This document shows positions 1 to 9,556 of a DNA stretch of 64,000 nt, in pieces. Source of the stretch: Gracilariopsis chorda (Eukaryota; Rhodophyta; Florideophyceae; Gracilariales; Gracilariaceae). Position numbers and translations under genes: made by a program. The notes beneath the pieces were generated by a model, which had not been told where the DNA came from, searched no databases, and saw only the letters and a list, made by a program, of their open reading frames with translations. Every line of letters starts with the position of its first letter. Within the stretch, counting starts at the first letter, position 1. The DNA lies in contig NBIV01000142.1 in the NCBI GenBank assembly GCA_003194525.1, positions 1 to 64,000 of the forward strand, written 5' to 3'.

Positions 1-28
1 CCTTTGAAGTACCAGAGAAGCGCTTTGA

Positions 29-601
29 TCACTTGATTTGTGTTCTTCGTGAGCTGTGCTGTGAAAAGTGGTTGCTAACATATAAAACTTCGGGTCTGGT
101 GCTGTCAGTAATGTAACATATATCGCTAAGGATCTGACGGCAGCGGTGTCTCTGGGTTTTTGTGAGTGTAGTGGTAGAGGGTTGTTTGTGTAGATGTACC
201 ATGTTGTTAAACGACGTGTGATTGGGTTTGCCATGTTTCATATTGGTTTGTGCTAGGAGTTCATCGATTGTGTTCGGTTTAGATACGTGAACATGATCTT
301 CAGGCATGCGGCGTATTGTCCAGTTTAGAAAGCGAATGGGGGTCTCGGGACGTGTGATGCAGTTTTTCGCGAGGAGCTGGCTGTAGAGTTTTGTCATGAA
401 GTGCTGGTGAGATGCCAACACTAGAAATTCGTCGATAGTCGTACTGACTAGTACGAATCCGGTGGATGTGGGCTTCGTGTAGAGACATGGATCACGCTCG
501 GAGGTTTGAAAGTTATGTTTGCGCATATAGCTTTTGAGGCCGTGGTTGTAATAATAAGCTGCCGGAAAACAGTTCCTGATATTAGTGAGCATACGCACCA
601 A
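29..601 (-). pseudogene. Copia-1 reverse transcriptase, C-terminal half
   Basis: A 190-codon open stretch matches the second half of a Ty1/Copia RT. The LKSYMRKHNFQTSERDPCLY motif matches the usual 'LKSYL..GF..S..DPCLF' block. It is followed by the palm region, where the YVDD-type motif has decayed to TTIDEF, and then by the segment leading into RNase H (DSTRPEVLYVSNHFSQ). The degenerate 'LYGL' block lies right at the upper edge (about 575-590), where Harbinger-1 interrupts the gene. The missing N-terminal half sits at 7725-8060. There is no start codon of its own, because it is an internal part of a polyprotein. Confidence 0.75.
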
Positions 602-764
602 GAATTCTGCAAAGTACGAAGAAGAATTCTGCCAAAACCATTACATTGAAATTTAGTTTGGAGAATTTTGTAGCGAAGACTTCACGAATAGTGCTGAATA
701 ATGCGTCGTTACGGAAGTCGAGTGAGTAAAGGTAGTAGTACCACGTGTAAGGAATTAACGAATT

Positions 765-1671
765 TTGCGGTGGATAGCAAACCTTACATGCTCCACTGCG
801 ATCACCATACGGCCCAGCAACCGCGACGCAGCCATGTTGGCAGACGTTTGTGACGTCGAAGCTGTGCCCTTCACCCCCGGAATGAAGTCACGGTACACAG
901 TGGTGCTAGACCTTGTCATGGTGCGCGAAATTGCAGCCCTAGGGGCGCCTACGCCTCCGTATGGCGAGACGACGTAGCGGTTTGAAGAGGCAGCCACAAA
1001 GGTCAACGGAAACTTTGCTTTTGCTGGTGAGTCTATAGCGCGGAAGCCACTCCAAGACCGCTACAAGCGTATGAAGGAGCAATACTGCAAGCTTGAAAAT
1101 GGTAATCAGCGGCTGTGAGGGGTCGGGAGAGGGGAGATGGGGGAGCTTGCAGACCTGCTTATGACAATCCGGGAGGCAAAACACGATTATAACTAAGAAA
1201 GAAAGGCACTGAAAACGGCTGAGCGCAAGAAAAAAGAAAATAAGGAAGGCATGGGTCCCGCTCTCCTGTCTGCCGCTACAAAGCGTAGAACTGCACTTAA
1301 TGACGAAAGAAGCAGTTCGTCGGTTAATAGGGAGGTTTGGGACGCTGCAAAAGACGAGGGGAGCTGTAGTACGAAGAAAGCCAAGAAGGGCATGCAAATT
1401 CCGCCAGTGATTAGGAGTGAGATAGATTGCTTCGGCTCTCATATCAAAGAGGCTGATCTTGCGCGGCGTAGACTTCGAATGCGAACGCTTGGCCCTTGGG
1501 CAAAAAGGCGCGATCGCCAACCGTATCGAGTGTCAGAAGGAGCGCGAGGATCGTAGAGAAGAGAGCCACTTAGGTGGAGAGGAGCGACACGAGGGGCGTC
1601 TCGAGTATAGAAAACTCGAGTTGGAGAAGCATATAGCGCTACTGGAACTACGGTCTAAGCTTAAGTAAAAG
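765..1671 (+). pseudogene. Harbinger-1 SANT/Myb-like DNA-binding gene (broken)
   Basis: One reading frame runs from about 765 to 1470 with in-frame stops at about 975 (TAG), 1118 (TGA) and 1193 (TAA), then shifts frame near 1470 and stays open to 1668. The order is that of the second gene of oomycete Harbinger elements: a trihelix/SANT-like start (RYTVVLDLVMVREIAALGAP, then KPLQDRYKRMKEQYCKLENG), a GELADLLMTIREAK segment, a Lys/Glu-rich stretch, and an Arg/Glu coiled-coil tail (HIKEADLARRRL, later LEYRKLELEKHIALLELRSK). Such proteins bind the element ends and help the transposase enter the nucleus. Each stop is one base away from a sense codon, so this is a decayed gene and not a chance ORF. 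Confidence 0.7.
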
Positions 1672-1726
1672 TAGCCTTTTTGCTCTCCACTGGTCGTTTT
1701 GGAGTAGCGACTGGCCTCCTTTATCA

Positions 1727-2690
1727 TCACAATCGCGCTAGCTTCTCCGCACAGAGAGCTCCCTGCGGGGCTGCGGAAGAAAACGTCGGCTCGCTTCTCG
1801 CCCTCGGTCCCCTCGGCATGCGAACTTTTTCATCGCTCCTCGGGACTCTCCGCGAGCTATTCTTTGTGCGATACATATTCCTCAAGAGAGGAAGGGCCAA
1901 ACCGAAGTACTTCAATATCTGGTTGGAATAGCAACAGTTGCAGAATTTCAAAAACGGCATCGATGCTCTGTATAGCATACCGATACGTGATTCGAAAACC
2001 TTCATCTTGCGCTGGGAATCCACTCTAGCAAAGTGCATTTTGAGCTCTTTGAAGAACAACTCTACCCTGATACGCACGCCTGCCATAGCCCTTTTGAAAT
2101 CCTTCTGTGCTGGTGATAGGGTTGCACCATAAAAGGGCACCACCATAAACCGCGTTATAAGCCGAGTCTCCTTATATAGAATACGATTCGCCTTGATGCA
2201 TTTCGTCGTCCAGTCCGGAGCGAAGGTATAACGTCCAGTCGTGTTCATGCCCTTCGAGTTTGCCATGTAGGTGCATCATAATCCCATTGGAAGTGTTGAA
2301 ATCTTGATACATAAGCGCATGCTTGCGCATATGTCCGTTGTACACGACACGCTGGGCAAAGGTTACACTTTGGCCGTGCTATGTCATGCACAGTCCCGAT
2401 TATAAAAACAGAAGCAGTTCGCAACGTATTTGACCTTCTGTTCAATCGCTTTGGCGTACAGAAGATGTCTTGCAATAAGAAGACTCGGCGCTGATGGGGC
2501 CGGTGAGCAAATGATCTCTTTGCAACGAGCAGTAGCTCTATCGTTTTCGCAAAAAGATCTCGGAGAGGTGTGACGCATGCGTGCCAAAGAGGTCTTCCAA
2601 GTCTACCAAATGCTTTGGAGTAGCAAGTCGACACAATACGACGCCAAATGGCTAGTACAGGTGTGCAAGAGTAGCGATTACGAGTAGTTC
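1727..2690 (-). pseudogene. Harbinger-1 DDE transposase (broken)
   Basis: The minus-strand frame from about 2690 gives LATPKHLVDLEDLFGTHASH (N-terminal helix-turn-helix region of this family), then FIIGTVHDIARPKCNLCPAC, where the family normally has FIDGT, so the first catalytic Asp appears lost. After a frameshift near 2250 it continues as VVPFYGATLSPAQKDFKRAM and VRIRVELFFKELKMHFA, the block with the catalytic Glu. The C-terminus continues as a coding-like tail to 1727. It is convergent with the SANT-like gene, with about 55 bases between them. It resembles 'DDE superfamily endonuclease' proteins repeated in Phytophthora genomes (from memory). Not functional. Confidence 0.75.
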
Positions 2691-3026
2691 AAGTCTTTAC
2701 AAGAATTAAAAGGGGTTAGACACTCTAAGTCGCTAAGCGAATTGAAGTTAAAGGAAGAGCCAGTGAGATATACACGGTTTCGACGGCGGTGGTGATTGGT
2801 GTAGTTATAGCGATTGCGCATGTAGTAACTGCGCAAGCTTCAATAACGCCTGGTCGGAGGAAACGGTATAGGTTTTGTACAGATTACGCTTGCGAACGAA
2901 AGCCTGTAACGCGCAAGCAGAAGCGAGGGATTCAGTTGCAATTGCAACTAATCTGTGGTACTTTTCGCTATGACCTGACATGGTGGCTGCTACCAGAGTC
3001 CCGAGCACGGAAGATGATGAGCTTTA

Positions 3027-3260
3027 TGTTACTTGATCCAGACTTAGATATCTCGGCTTTACCCAGAGCAGAACGTGTAAATCGCCTTAAGTAGAAAAAA
3101 TAGGACTTCATGTCCAAACTGGTCTGTAAACCTGAAAACGAACAATTCAAAACTATTCAAGTCTCTGTAACTATATGAAGAAGAGAAAGATACTATTTTC
3201 TTGTAGTTGAAAATTCATCTATCTGACTAGAACGTAACCTTTCATCAACATTTGTGAACA
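3027..3260 (-). repeat. Copia-2 3' LTR
   Basis: Direct repeat of 7341-7575. Both share the tgttacttga start, the ctcggcttta-like block, the gaacaattca-like block and the final gaacgtaacct..tcatcaac. TG/CA termini are present. On the minus strand this is the downstream LTR. Confidence 0.85.
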
Positions 3261-3329
3261 CACCCTCTCGTTCTAAAGTACTCATTCAATCGTGATTTCC
3301 AATTTCTTACAATGACTTTTGTGAACCAC

Positions 3330-3900
3330 AGAGGAAAAGCCTTTTGTCATTAGTTCAGCACCATTATACCCGTCAGCACATACTTTCAATGGCACAATCT
3401 ACTTCAGAACATAGTAGCGTACAAAATGATAACGAACATCGATATGCTTCGTTCGCTAACTAAATGAAATCTCTAACCAAAGAGCAATCATACCATGATT
3501 ATCACCATAGATAACAATACCATGCTGAATTCCAACTTCAAGCTCGAGTAAAAGACCACGCAGCCACAGACACTCTCGAACTGCATATGCCATCGCCACA
3601 TACTCCGTTTCTACTGTAGTATGAGCCACGATGGACTGGTTTTTCGACCTCCACGATATAGCAGCTCTAGATTATAGAAATTCGAAACCACTAGTCGATT
3701 TTCGGTACAGTAGATCTCTCCGCGGCCTTCCAGTGTTTACTACCGAACTTATCAAGGAAACGAGATAGATAGCCAACTGCAAAGGTTATGTCCGGTACCC
3801 AAGTGTTACTCAAATGCAGAAGCAATCCGACAAGCTCACGATAGGGGACATCAGCAAGTCTTTCATCCTGTTCTGCAGCCTGTTACTTGGTACCTGGAAC
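3330..3900 (-). pseudogene. Copia-2 RNase H domain
   Basis: The minus strand reads, with frameshifts, SWLIL-type start, VETEYVAMAYAVRECLWLRG (the conserved 'T.EAEY.A...A..E..WL..LL' block of Copia RNase H), a GDNHG catalytic-Asp block, and the C-terminal RTKHIDVRYHFVR block. It ends about 70 bases before the 3' LTR, as expected. Several stops; not functional. Confidence 0.7.
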
Positions 3901-3989
3901 CATGAGATTCGCAATGCCTGAACAGTGCTCCATACCAAAACGAACAAGAGCCTCTCCAATTAATGAAGCATATGGATCTTAATCAATTC

Positions 3990-4997
3990 AACAGAAGGTC
4001 TCTCAGTGTCCAAGCCCAGAAACGTGCTTTAATTCATCTCTACTAGACGATCCACATGGTTGGACAACTTTTCCACAACATGAGCATGTTTTCTTTGCGT
4101 TTCCCAGCCATATGAACATCATCGACGTACATAATAAGCACCATAACAATCATGTCTTCATCCTTGACCAGGTGCAAAGATGGGTCACTAAAAGAGATAG
4201 GAGCGCCAAGATTGGTTAAAAGTGGATGCAAGAAATTTCCAAAAGCCCTTGAGGCTTGCTTTAGGCCATAGATAGCCTTCCATAAGTGATATACAAGCTT
4301 AGGACCTTGACCTTCAAATACACGGGGTTGCTGCAAGTACAATTCTTGGTCCAATGTGCTATACAGAAAAAGTAGGCTTGATGTCTAACCTCATGAAGAA
4401 CATACACTGATCCACAATGAGAGCCAAGACCATTCGGACTTTATTATAATTCACCACTGGTGCAGAAACATCACAATAGTCTACATCATACTTCTGCATG
4501 AACTCTTTTGCTACAAGGCGAGCTCTGTGCCTTTTCACGCGACCGGTCTTATCGAGCTTGCGATTGTAAACCCATCTACACTAAATGGGGCGAAAACTGT
4601 GAATTAGTTCAACGAGTTCTATGACTTCTCTTTGCCTAAGATTATTCATCTCACTTTTCATTGCATGATAGCACTGTTCTCGTTCATTTCCCGACCTTGC
4701 TTCTTCGCAAGAGCACGGAAGATCCAAACCACTTCTTCCCATCAGACAGCGAAGTTGAATGGATAACAAGGCATCTGGCGTGTATCTCTCTGAGGCACTA
4801 CGACTTCTGCCTGATCTTCTAGGTTCTGTAGGATAGTGGGTGACCACTTCAGAATCAACATCCCCAAAATCCTCCAAGAACTCCAGTTCAACTTTAACTT
4901 CAGCAGTATGACCTTCGCTTGGAGTACCATATTCCTCATCCTGTCCAGTCTGACCATTATCTTCATTAGCAGTATCTTCCTCACCTACGCGGAACAA
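3990..4997 (-). pseudogene. Copia-2 linker and reverse transcriptase
   Basis: It begins with the acidic integrase-RT linker and RPIS-like region (4997-4581; CYHAMKSEMNNLRQREVIEL is the 'W..AM..E...L..N' block). A new frame gives KLDKTGRVKRHRARLVAKEF, then a degenerate first palm motif. Finally (4354-4043) come LWKAIYGLKQASRAF and the intact catalytic motif MYVDD. The domain order matches Ty1/Copia RT closely and the palm is well kept, but two or more frameshifts and stops break the polyprotein. Confidence 0.85.
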
Positions 4998-5700
4998 ATA
5001 TGAAATAAATGTCGTCTCATCTGTCGGTTTACTGGTTGGCCACCAAAGCTATGACTCATCAAACTGGACATCTCTAGATACGGATAAGATACAACTTTGT
5101 GGATATAAGATTCAATAGGAGTTGCCTCTTTCGAATCCGACCAGTATTCCTTTCCTCGCTTTTGGACTGAACTTCCCTTATTGTTTCTTCTTTGAAATGT
5201 GAAAATTCGCAAGTGCACCAAACAAATTGATGTAGAAAAGGTCAGGACGATCACTGAACACTGTCCCATGGGGAGTAATATTCCCCTGGGATGCAGAAGT
5301 TTACGTACCATTCCTGAGGTACTTTGCCGTTTTTACTGCTTCAGCCCAGAGAGATTTTCTTCCAGTAAAGGGCAAGAGGAAGACCAGCATTGTCCTTGCA
5401 AGCATCGTTCAGAGTACGGCTCAGTCTTTCAGCATTTCCATTCGACTCAACGCTGTAAGGAGCCACAAGTTCACTCCGAGTGCCCCCTTGGCAAGCGAAT
5501 GCTGCAATGCATTTGAAAGAGATTCCGTTGCGTTATCAAACCTGATCGCCTTCAGGCGCTTTCCAAGTGATGTTTTGAGTTCAATCATCATCTATGTCAC
5601 AGCCTATGATACTTCAGAACGCCTGTGGAGGAACCGTACCATCGATTACGCACTCGAATCCTCATAGAGCGTCACACAATCACGTGCTCTTCTCACAGAT
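4985..5700 (-). pseudogene. Copia-2 integrase core, C-terminal part
   Basis: In minus-strand reading the region shows IRFDNATESLSNAL, corresponding to the second catalytic Asp block ('RSDNG.E'). Further on come RPDLFYINLFGALANFHISK, KFSPKARKGILVGFERGNSY and SVSRDVQFDES, the highly typical Copia integrase C-terminal blocks ('LR.FGC.A..H', 'K.D.K...G.FLGY', 'SRDV.FDE'). Several frameshifts. Plus-strand ORFs in the same interval are shadows. Confidence 0.75.
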
Positions 5701-6428
5701 AAAATACGCATTGGTCCAACGACTTCAGTGTGTACTAGGTCTCCAGAGTTCCAAAATTCACGAACAATCTGGCGTCGCAATCTGGTGTCTCTCACTGACT
5801 GCGATATCTTGGAGTTATCACAAATGCCCCACTTGTTAACTCTCCTGAGGGGCATACCATCAACAATTGGAACAGTTTTGCGAAGATGTTGTTCACATAA
5901 GTGACCCAGTAGGTTGTGACAAAACCTCGATTCTAGTATCTTCGCCTTCGACACGAGAGATCTTGACTCAACAGTAGGATAAAAAGGTTTGCGCAACGCC
6001 TCATACAGTCCCGTATGCCTGCACTCTATGCCCATAAGGCAAACTTCGTTCGTCTCAGGATCAGTTACAGTGCACGTGCCATGACTATTTCGTTCGTCAC
6101 TCTTAAAATTAATGAAGAAATCCTTCTTTCTCATGCAAACTACTGATAGGAGGTTTAAATTCAAGCCAGGGGCATACTGCACGTCTGTAAAAGTTACAAA
6201 ACTATTCCTCCCGTGCATGATATCAGTAGCATGTATGTCACCCTTAGCATGAAATGCTGTGTGGCTTCCATCCCCAACTCCAACACTCTGAGGAATATAC
6301 CTCTTCAATTCCATGAACAGTGATATGTCATTTAACATATGCAAGGTTGCTACAGAGTCAATGAACCACTTTGAGTTGGGTCCGAATCCTTCCTCTACAA
6401 TGACTAGCGTTCTGACAACGTTCGACAC
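5646..6428 (-). pseudogene. Copia-2 protease, pre-integrase zinc region and start of integrase
   Basis: A 260-codon open frame. Residues about 21-40 are WFIDSVATLHMLNDI, the Copia protease active site 'WIIDSGATSHM', with Gly changed to Val. Residues about 165-205 contain FCHNLLGHLCEQHL and a following WGICDN, the His/His/Cys GAG-pre-integrase finger (second Cys weak). Near the end, LVHTEVVGPM corresponds to the 'H.D..GP' block holding the first integrase Asp, here Glu. So both catalytic centres look altered although the frame is open. Confidence 0.8.
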
Positions 6429-6566
6429 ATTCTCACTATCTCTGGACCTATTAACATCTTCATGTTTGCGCTGGCGATACTTCTTGCTCTCCAGTTTGTC
6501 GTAGCAATTGACTTTCTTTTGACCAGGCCTGCCACAGTAATGAAATTTGATCTTAAACTTCGTCTT

Positions 6567-7231
6567 TCAATTTTTCCGTGTGTCCAGAGACTTCACGCAG
6601 CTGCTATTTGCTTCGTAAGTTGTCAATAGAGTTGCATCTTTCGACATAAGCAGTGCAACAGACTCAGACAAAGATTTGCCCATTCCACGGATTACCTCAG
6701 TGGTTACATCAAATTCATCACGTAAACCCCACAGCAAGGCACGTCGCTGCTTCGAATCAGAAGCCAAGTACCCAATCCCGCCATGTTGAGATTGCAATGC
6801 GGATAAACGAGCCTAAGCTCAACCACAGTTTCACTAGGCTTCATCTTCATGGCCTAGTAGCAATCTAGTAGACCGTCTCAACTAGCCTGCGATACGGCCT
6901 AATGCTGTTCCTTGAGCGATCTTCAGACGATGAAGGGGTCTTGCATGTCCATTACAGGCGCAACGCATGAGTCATGAACCAAAAGAAGTATGGTGGAAAG
7001 CGCCACTTCTTTGCGACGATTAAACTTCAAAGCTTTATCACTACCATCCTCGGGCTGGGTTTCGGAGCCATCTACAATAGTCCAATGTCTTTTGCTGCGC
7101 AACACAAATTTGACCTTACGTGACCAGAGACAGTAGTTTTTTAAAGTGAAGAGCGGTAGACGAATCTTAGTCAAACCAACGACGGTCGTATGGTTATTCC
7201 AATCCTCACTCATCTTCAAAGAGTACGCCAA
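6567..7231 (-). pseudogene. Copia-2 gag
   Basis: 7231-6923 reads TKIRLPLFTLKNYCLWSRKV, KRHWTIVDGSETQPEDGSDK and LLLVHDSC, typical of Copia gag N-termini ('..L.G.NY..W.......L....LW.VV.G'). After a break near 6900 it resumes at 6797 with SKQRRALLWGLRDEFDV, VIRGM and LLMSKDATLL, matching the gag capsid region ('..ILLSLP..Y'). A zinc knuckle is suggested just downstream by a Cys/His-rich stretch near 6500-6540 but is not clear. The ORF begins just inside the 5' LTR, as expected. Confidence 0.7.
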
Positions 7232-7322
7232 GTCAAGAAGTGGGGTAAGTAAAACAAAACAACAAAGAGACAGATTACTTAGAAACAGGGGCTCGTTGGG
7301 ATGAATGAAGCGCAGTGGTTAA

Positions 7323-7340
7323 GGTTCTGGGCCCATAACC
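7323..7340 (-). other. Copia-2 primer-binding site (half-tRNA iMet type)
   Basis: Directly inside the 5' LTR the minus strand reads GGTTATGGGCCCAGAACC. Its complement, CTGGGCCCATAACC, is the anticodon arm of eukaryotic initiator tRNA-Met (as I recall it). The similarity continues into the D-arm: plus-strand gcgcagtgg at 7309-7317 resembles the tRNA's GCGCAGCGG. Priming from a cleaved tRNA 5' half is known for Drosophila copia and relatives. This differs from the common 3'-CCA-type site. Confidence 0.75.
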
Positions 7341-7575
7341 TGTTACTTGACCACGACTGGGATATGTCGGCTTTACTCCGAGCAGACTGTTGACTTCGCG
7401 TTAAGTAGAAAAAAATAGAACTTCATGTCCATACTGGTCAGTACACCTGACATGAACAATTCAGAACAATTGAAGTCCCTGTAACTATATAGAAAAGAGA
7501 AAGATATTATTCCCTTGTAATCCACCATTCATCTTAAGTAATTAGAACGTAACCTGTCATCAACTTCTGTCAACA
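7341..7575 (-). repeat. Copia-2 5' LTR
   Basis: Partner of 3027-3260, 235 bases, TG...CA ends. The primer-binding site abuts it at 7340. Beyond 7575 the sequence returns to the right end of Harbinger-1 (7576-7720). Confidence 0.85.
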
Positions 7576-7724
7576 GCCTAACTGTGGAATACCCAAGAGT
7601 CAGCTTGTGAGTGCTTGCGTAAACCCCCCGACACCCGAATTCTGTATAAATTCTATTTTACACGTGGGTATGCAAACTTGCCGGAATTCTGTGAGTCACT
7701 CGCAGAATTCCGCGCAGGCGTAAG

Positions 7725-8060
7725 CTCTCTATTACAGAGTAGTTGCCCATAACGTGCGTTATGGATTTTGGTCCAATCGAAGTGGGGCATCTGTTTCGCG
7801 TAGACCAGGCGGTCGTGCTCGTACTGTTAATGTAGGTAGACCGACTTCACATCGAAATTTTCGAGAGTGTACTGATGATATTCTTGCAGAGAAAGCAAGA
7901 GGCATTGAGTGGTACGATTGGTGTTGTGATTGGTGTGTTGATTTGGATCGTAGCGTAATCGTGGTTTCATTAAGTCGCCATGGAGACTGCAGCGGTCATA
8001 AAGCTGTGTGACTGTGCCTTCTGCCACTCTTTTGTAATGGTATATCATCATCAATATTGT
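7725..8060 (-). pseudogene. Copia-1 reverse transcriptase, N-terminal half
   Basis: The minus frame gives YHYKRVAEGTVTQLYDRCSL, then HGDLMKPRLRYDP, RTTQCLLLSL and YTLENFDVKSVYLH, the last being the first palm motif with the catalytic Asp ('..QLDVK.AFLHG'). After one stop it continues QYEHDRLVYAKQMPHFD and RYGQLLCN before it is cut by Harbinger-1 at about 7720. The rest of the RT resumes at 601. The fit of the two ends supports a single interrupted gene. Confidence 0.75.
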
Positions 8061-8096
8061 TGTTGCTTCAGCAGGTGAGTAAGAACTGTAGGCGAG

Positions 8097-8402
8097 TCAT
8101 ATGATGCTTTTGTAGACGTCTAGGTTACGCACTTTTGGTGTCATGAGGCGCTTTTCATCGCTGATCACCGTGATATTTGTATGTGTCTGTGAGTTTTTTG
8201 GAGCTGGTGTATCGAGGTGAAAGGTGGTGGGTATGAGGTGTGCGGGGCGTGCTTTTTGTTGAAAGGGTAGATGTTTGGTAGCTGTCTGGTCCATCTCGCG
8301 GTGATATGGATAGAAGTCATGCACAAGCACTGTCTTATACTGCTTTGTGTGAAGTGTGAAAACCGTGACGTGTTTTAGGGAGGTTGCATACATATAGAGC
8401 AC
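8097..8402 (-). pseudogene. Copia-1 integrase-RT linker
   Basis: A 101-codon open frame in the expected position between integrase and RT. It starts with LKHVTVFTLHTKQYKTVLVH (resembling 'V..S.HV.FDE') and becomes rich in Pro, Thr, Lys and His (PTTFHLDTPAPKNSQTHTN), as the unstructured linker of Copia polyproteins usually is. No enzymatic motif. Assignment rests mainly on position. Confidence 0.5.
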
Positions 8403-8583
8403 TGTTGATGCTCTGGTGTCAAGTTCTTTTTTTTGCGTATAAGGAGATGATCTCTAGTTGCCCAAACGTGAAGATGTAAGGAATGTGCGGTTTTCTACGA
8501 TACCATGGATGGTATGGGGATGTATTGAGGCTGGAAGGGTGGAGAAGGTTCTATTTGGAGACTGTATACCTTGCGAAATCTTC

Positions 8584-8885
8584 CTAGAATTCATCCGGTA
8601 GGCTGGCCGCTGTGAGTAGAACAGGCACTGACTCCATGAATGTGCGATTAGAGCGCTCTGCGAATAACTTCTCTTGGGGTGTATGAGGGGTCCTCAACTG
8701 AATAATAAACTGATTATTTTCATATATTGCGCGCATCGTACCTGATGTGTATTCTGGTAACTGAAAGAAATACAATGTAGTTTTTATTGGCAAGTACGCA
8801 AGATGAACGACGACTTGGATAATGGACTGGTTTGTGCAGCGGATTCGCTTTCTCAGGCCTTGTCTTAATAACGCGTTCAAGCGTG
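8584..8885 (-). pseudogene. Copia-1 integrase core, second half
   Basis: The minus frame reads EYTSGTMRAIYENNQFIIQL, then RTPHTPQEKLFAERSNRTF and LLTAASLPDEF. This is the Copia integrase block from the second catalytic Asp (normally SDNGGEYTS, here QLPEYTS, Asp lost) through the catalytic Glu in 'NG.AER.NRT' (Glu kept, Asn-Gly changed to Lys-Leu). Homology stops near 8885, where the Harbinger-2 block begins. The first half of the core would be near 13.7 kb. Confidence 0.75.
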
Positions 8886-9556
8886 AACGATAACGACGTG
8901 AACGCCTGAAATCTTGACTTTTTCAAGAAAAACGATACAGAACATTAATGGTTTGTCAACCCCAAGTCCGGGCGCGGACCAAGTTTCAAGTTCCTCGTCT
9001 CATTTTATTCTACACTCCTTAGTTGACAGTGCGCACTGATCACTTTGAAGTGCGGTAGATGCCTACAGACGTAACGCGCATCGCTCTGTGTAGTGCTGTA
9101 GCTCAGTATGCAAAGACTGGACGAATGTCACCCATGGCCTTTTCACTGTTGTAGAATTGATCCTTGACTGCCAGAGGCGTGTAAAAAAGGAAAATTATCT
9201 TCACAATTTCGACCTTCGGTGGTAATGTCTCTTTCGTCATTGGTTATATTGCGTAACTTCGGCCTCATTATCCGTCTCCTGCATTCCCTGAGATTCTCCT
9301 CATTACTCGTATTAGAAGCTTTACAACAGAGAAAAATCGACAACCTCAGATCTTGGTATAGTCTATGGCCACGGAAAATATATCGTGCTGATCAAACACT
9401 TATCTATATATTATTTATTGATTTCTATCTATGATTTTGTTATACATATACGAATGATGCCCTAAGACCATTTCCTTTATTCTTGAGGCTGCTTTTTGCT
9501 AACTGCAAAGTTGTATTGGAGCACGATGGGACTCCTAATCATTTTTATGTACCAAT
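8886..9556. other. Unassigned sequence left of Harbinger-2
   Basis: No ORF that I recognise. It probably holds the left end of the block that splits copia-1 and the 5' flank of the Harbinger-2 transposase. A tRNA A-box-like string at 9096-9110 (GCTGTAGCTCAGTAT) has no matching B box. Confidence 0.4.

Larger units (their letters stand above)
3027..7575 (-). mobile_element. Copia-2: full-length Ty1/Copia retrotransposon inside Harbinger-1
   Basis: It is bounded by two direct repeats, 3027-3260 and 7341-7575, each about 234 bases, starting TGTTACTTGA on the plus strand and ending in CA. Between them, in minus-strand order, lie gag, protease, integrase, RT and RNase H, giving the 4.55 kb expected for a Copia element. 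A half-tRNA primer-binding site sits next to the 5' LTR. A purine run (GAACGAGAGGGTG on the minus strand, ending at 3261) precedes the 3' LTR and fits a polypurine tract. Flanking 6-mers GCTTTA and GCCTAA are similar but not an exact duplication. All genes carry frameshifts or stops. Confidence 0.85.
602..7720. mobile_element. Harbinger-1: PIF/Harbinger DNA transposon carrying a nested copia
   Basis: It contains a SANT/Myb-like gene (+) and a DDE transposase (-) arranged convergently, the usual two-gene plan of PIF/Harbinger elements. The ends look like diverged inverted repeats. The left end has GAATTCTGC, a 13-base spacer, then GAATTCTGCC. The right end read on the minus strand (about 7720 to 7680) has GAATTCTGC, a 12-base spacer, then GAATTCCGGC. 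Copia-1 RT is interrupted at exactly this interval. Without copia-2 (3027-7575) the element is about 2.6 kb. Ends are approximate and I could not fix the 3-bp target duplication. Confidence 0.6.

Noticed and set aside
9096-9180. A-box-like GCTGTAGCTCAGTAT as a tRNA gene
   Set aside because: No B box (GTTCGA.TC) at the right distance and no cloverleaf.
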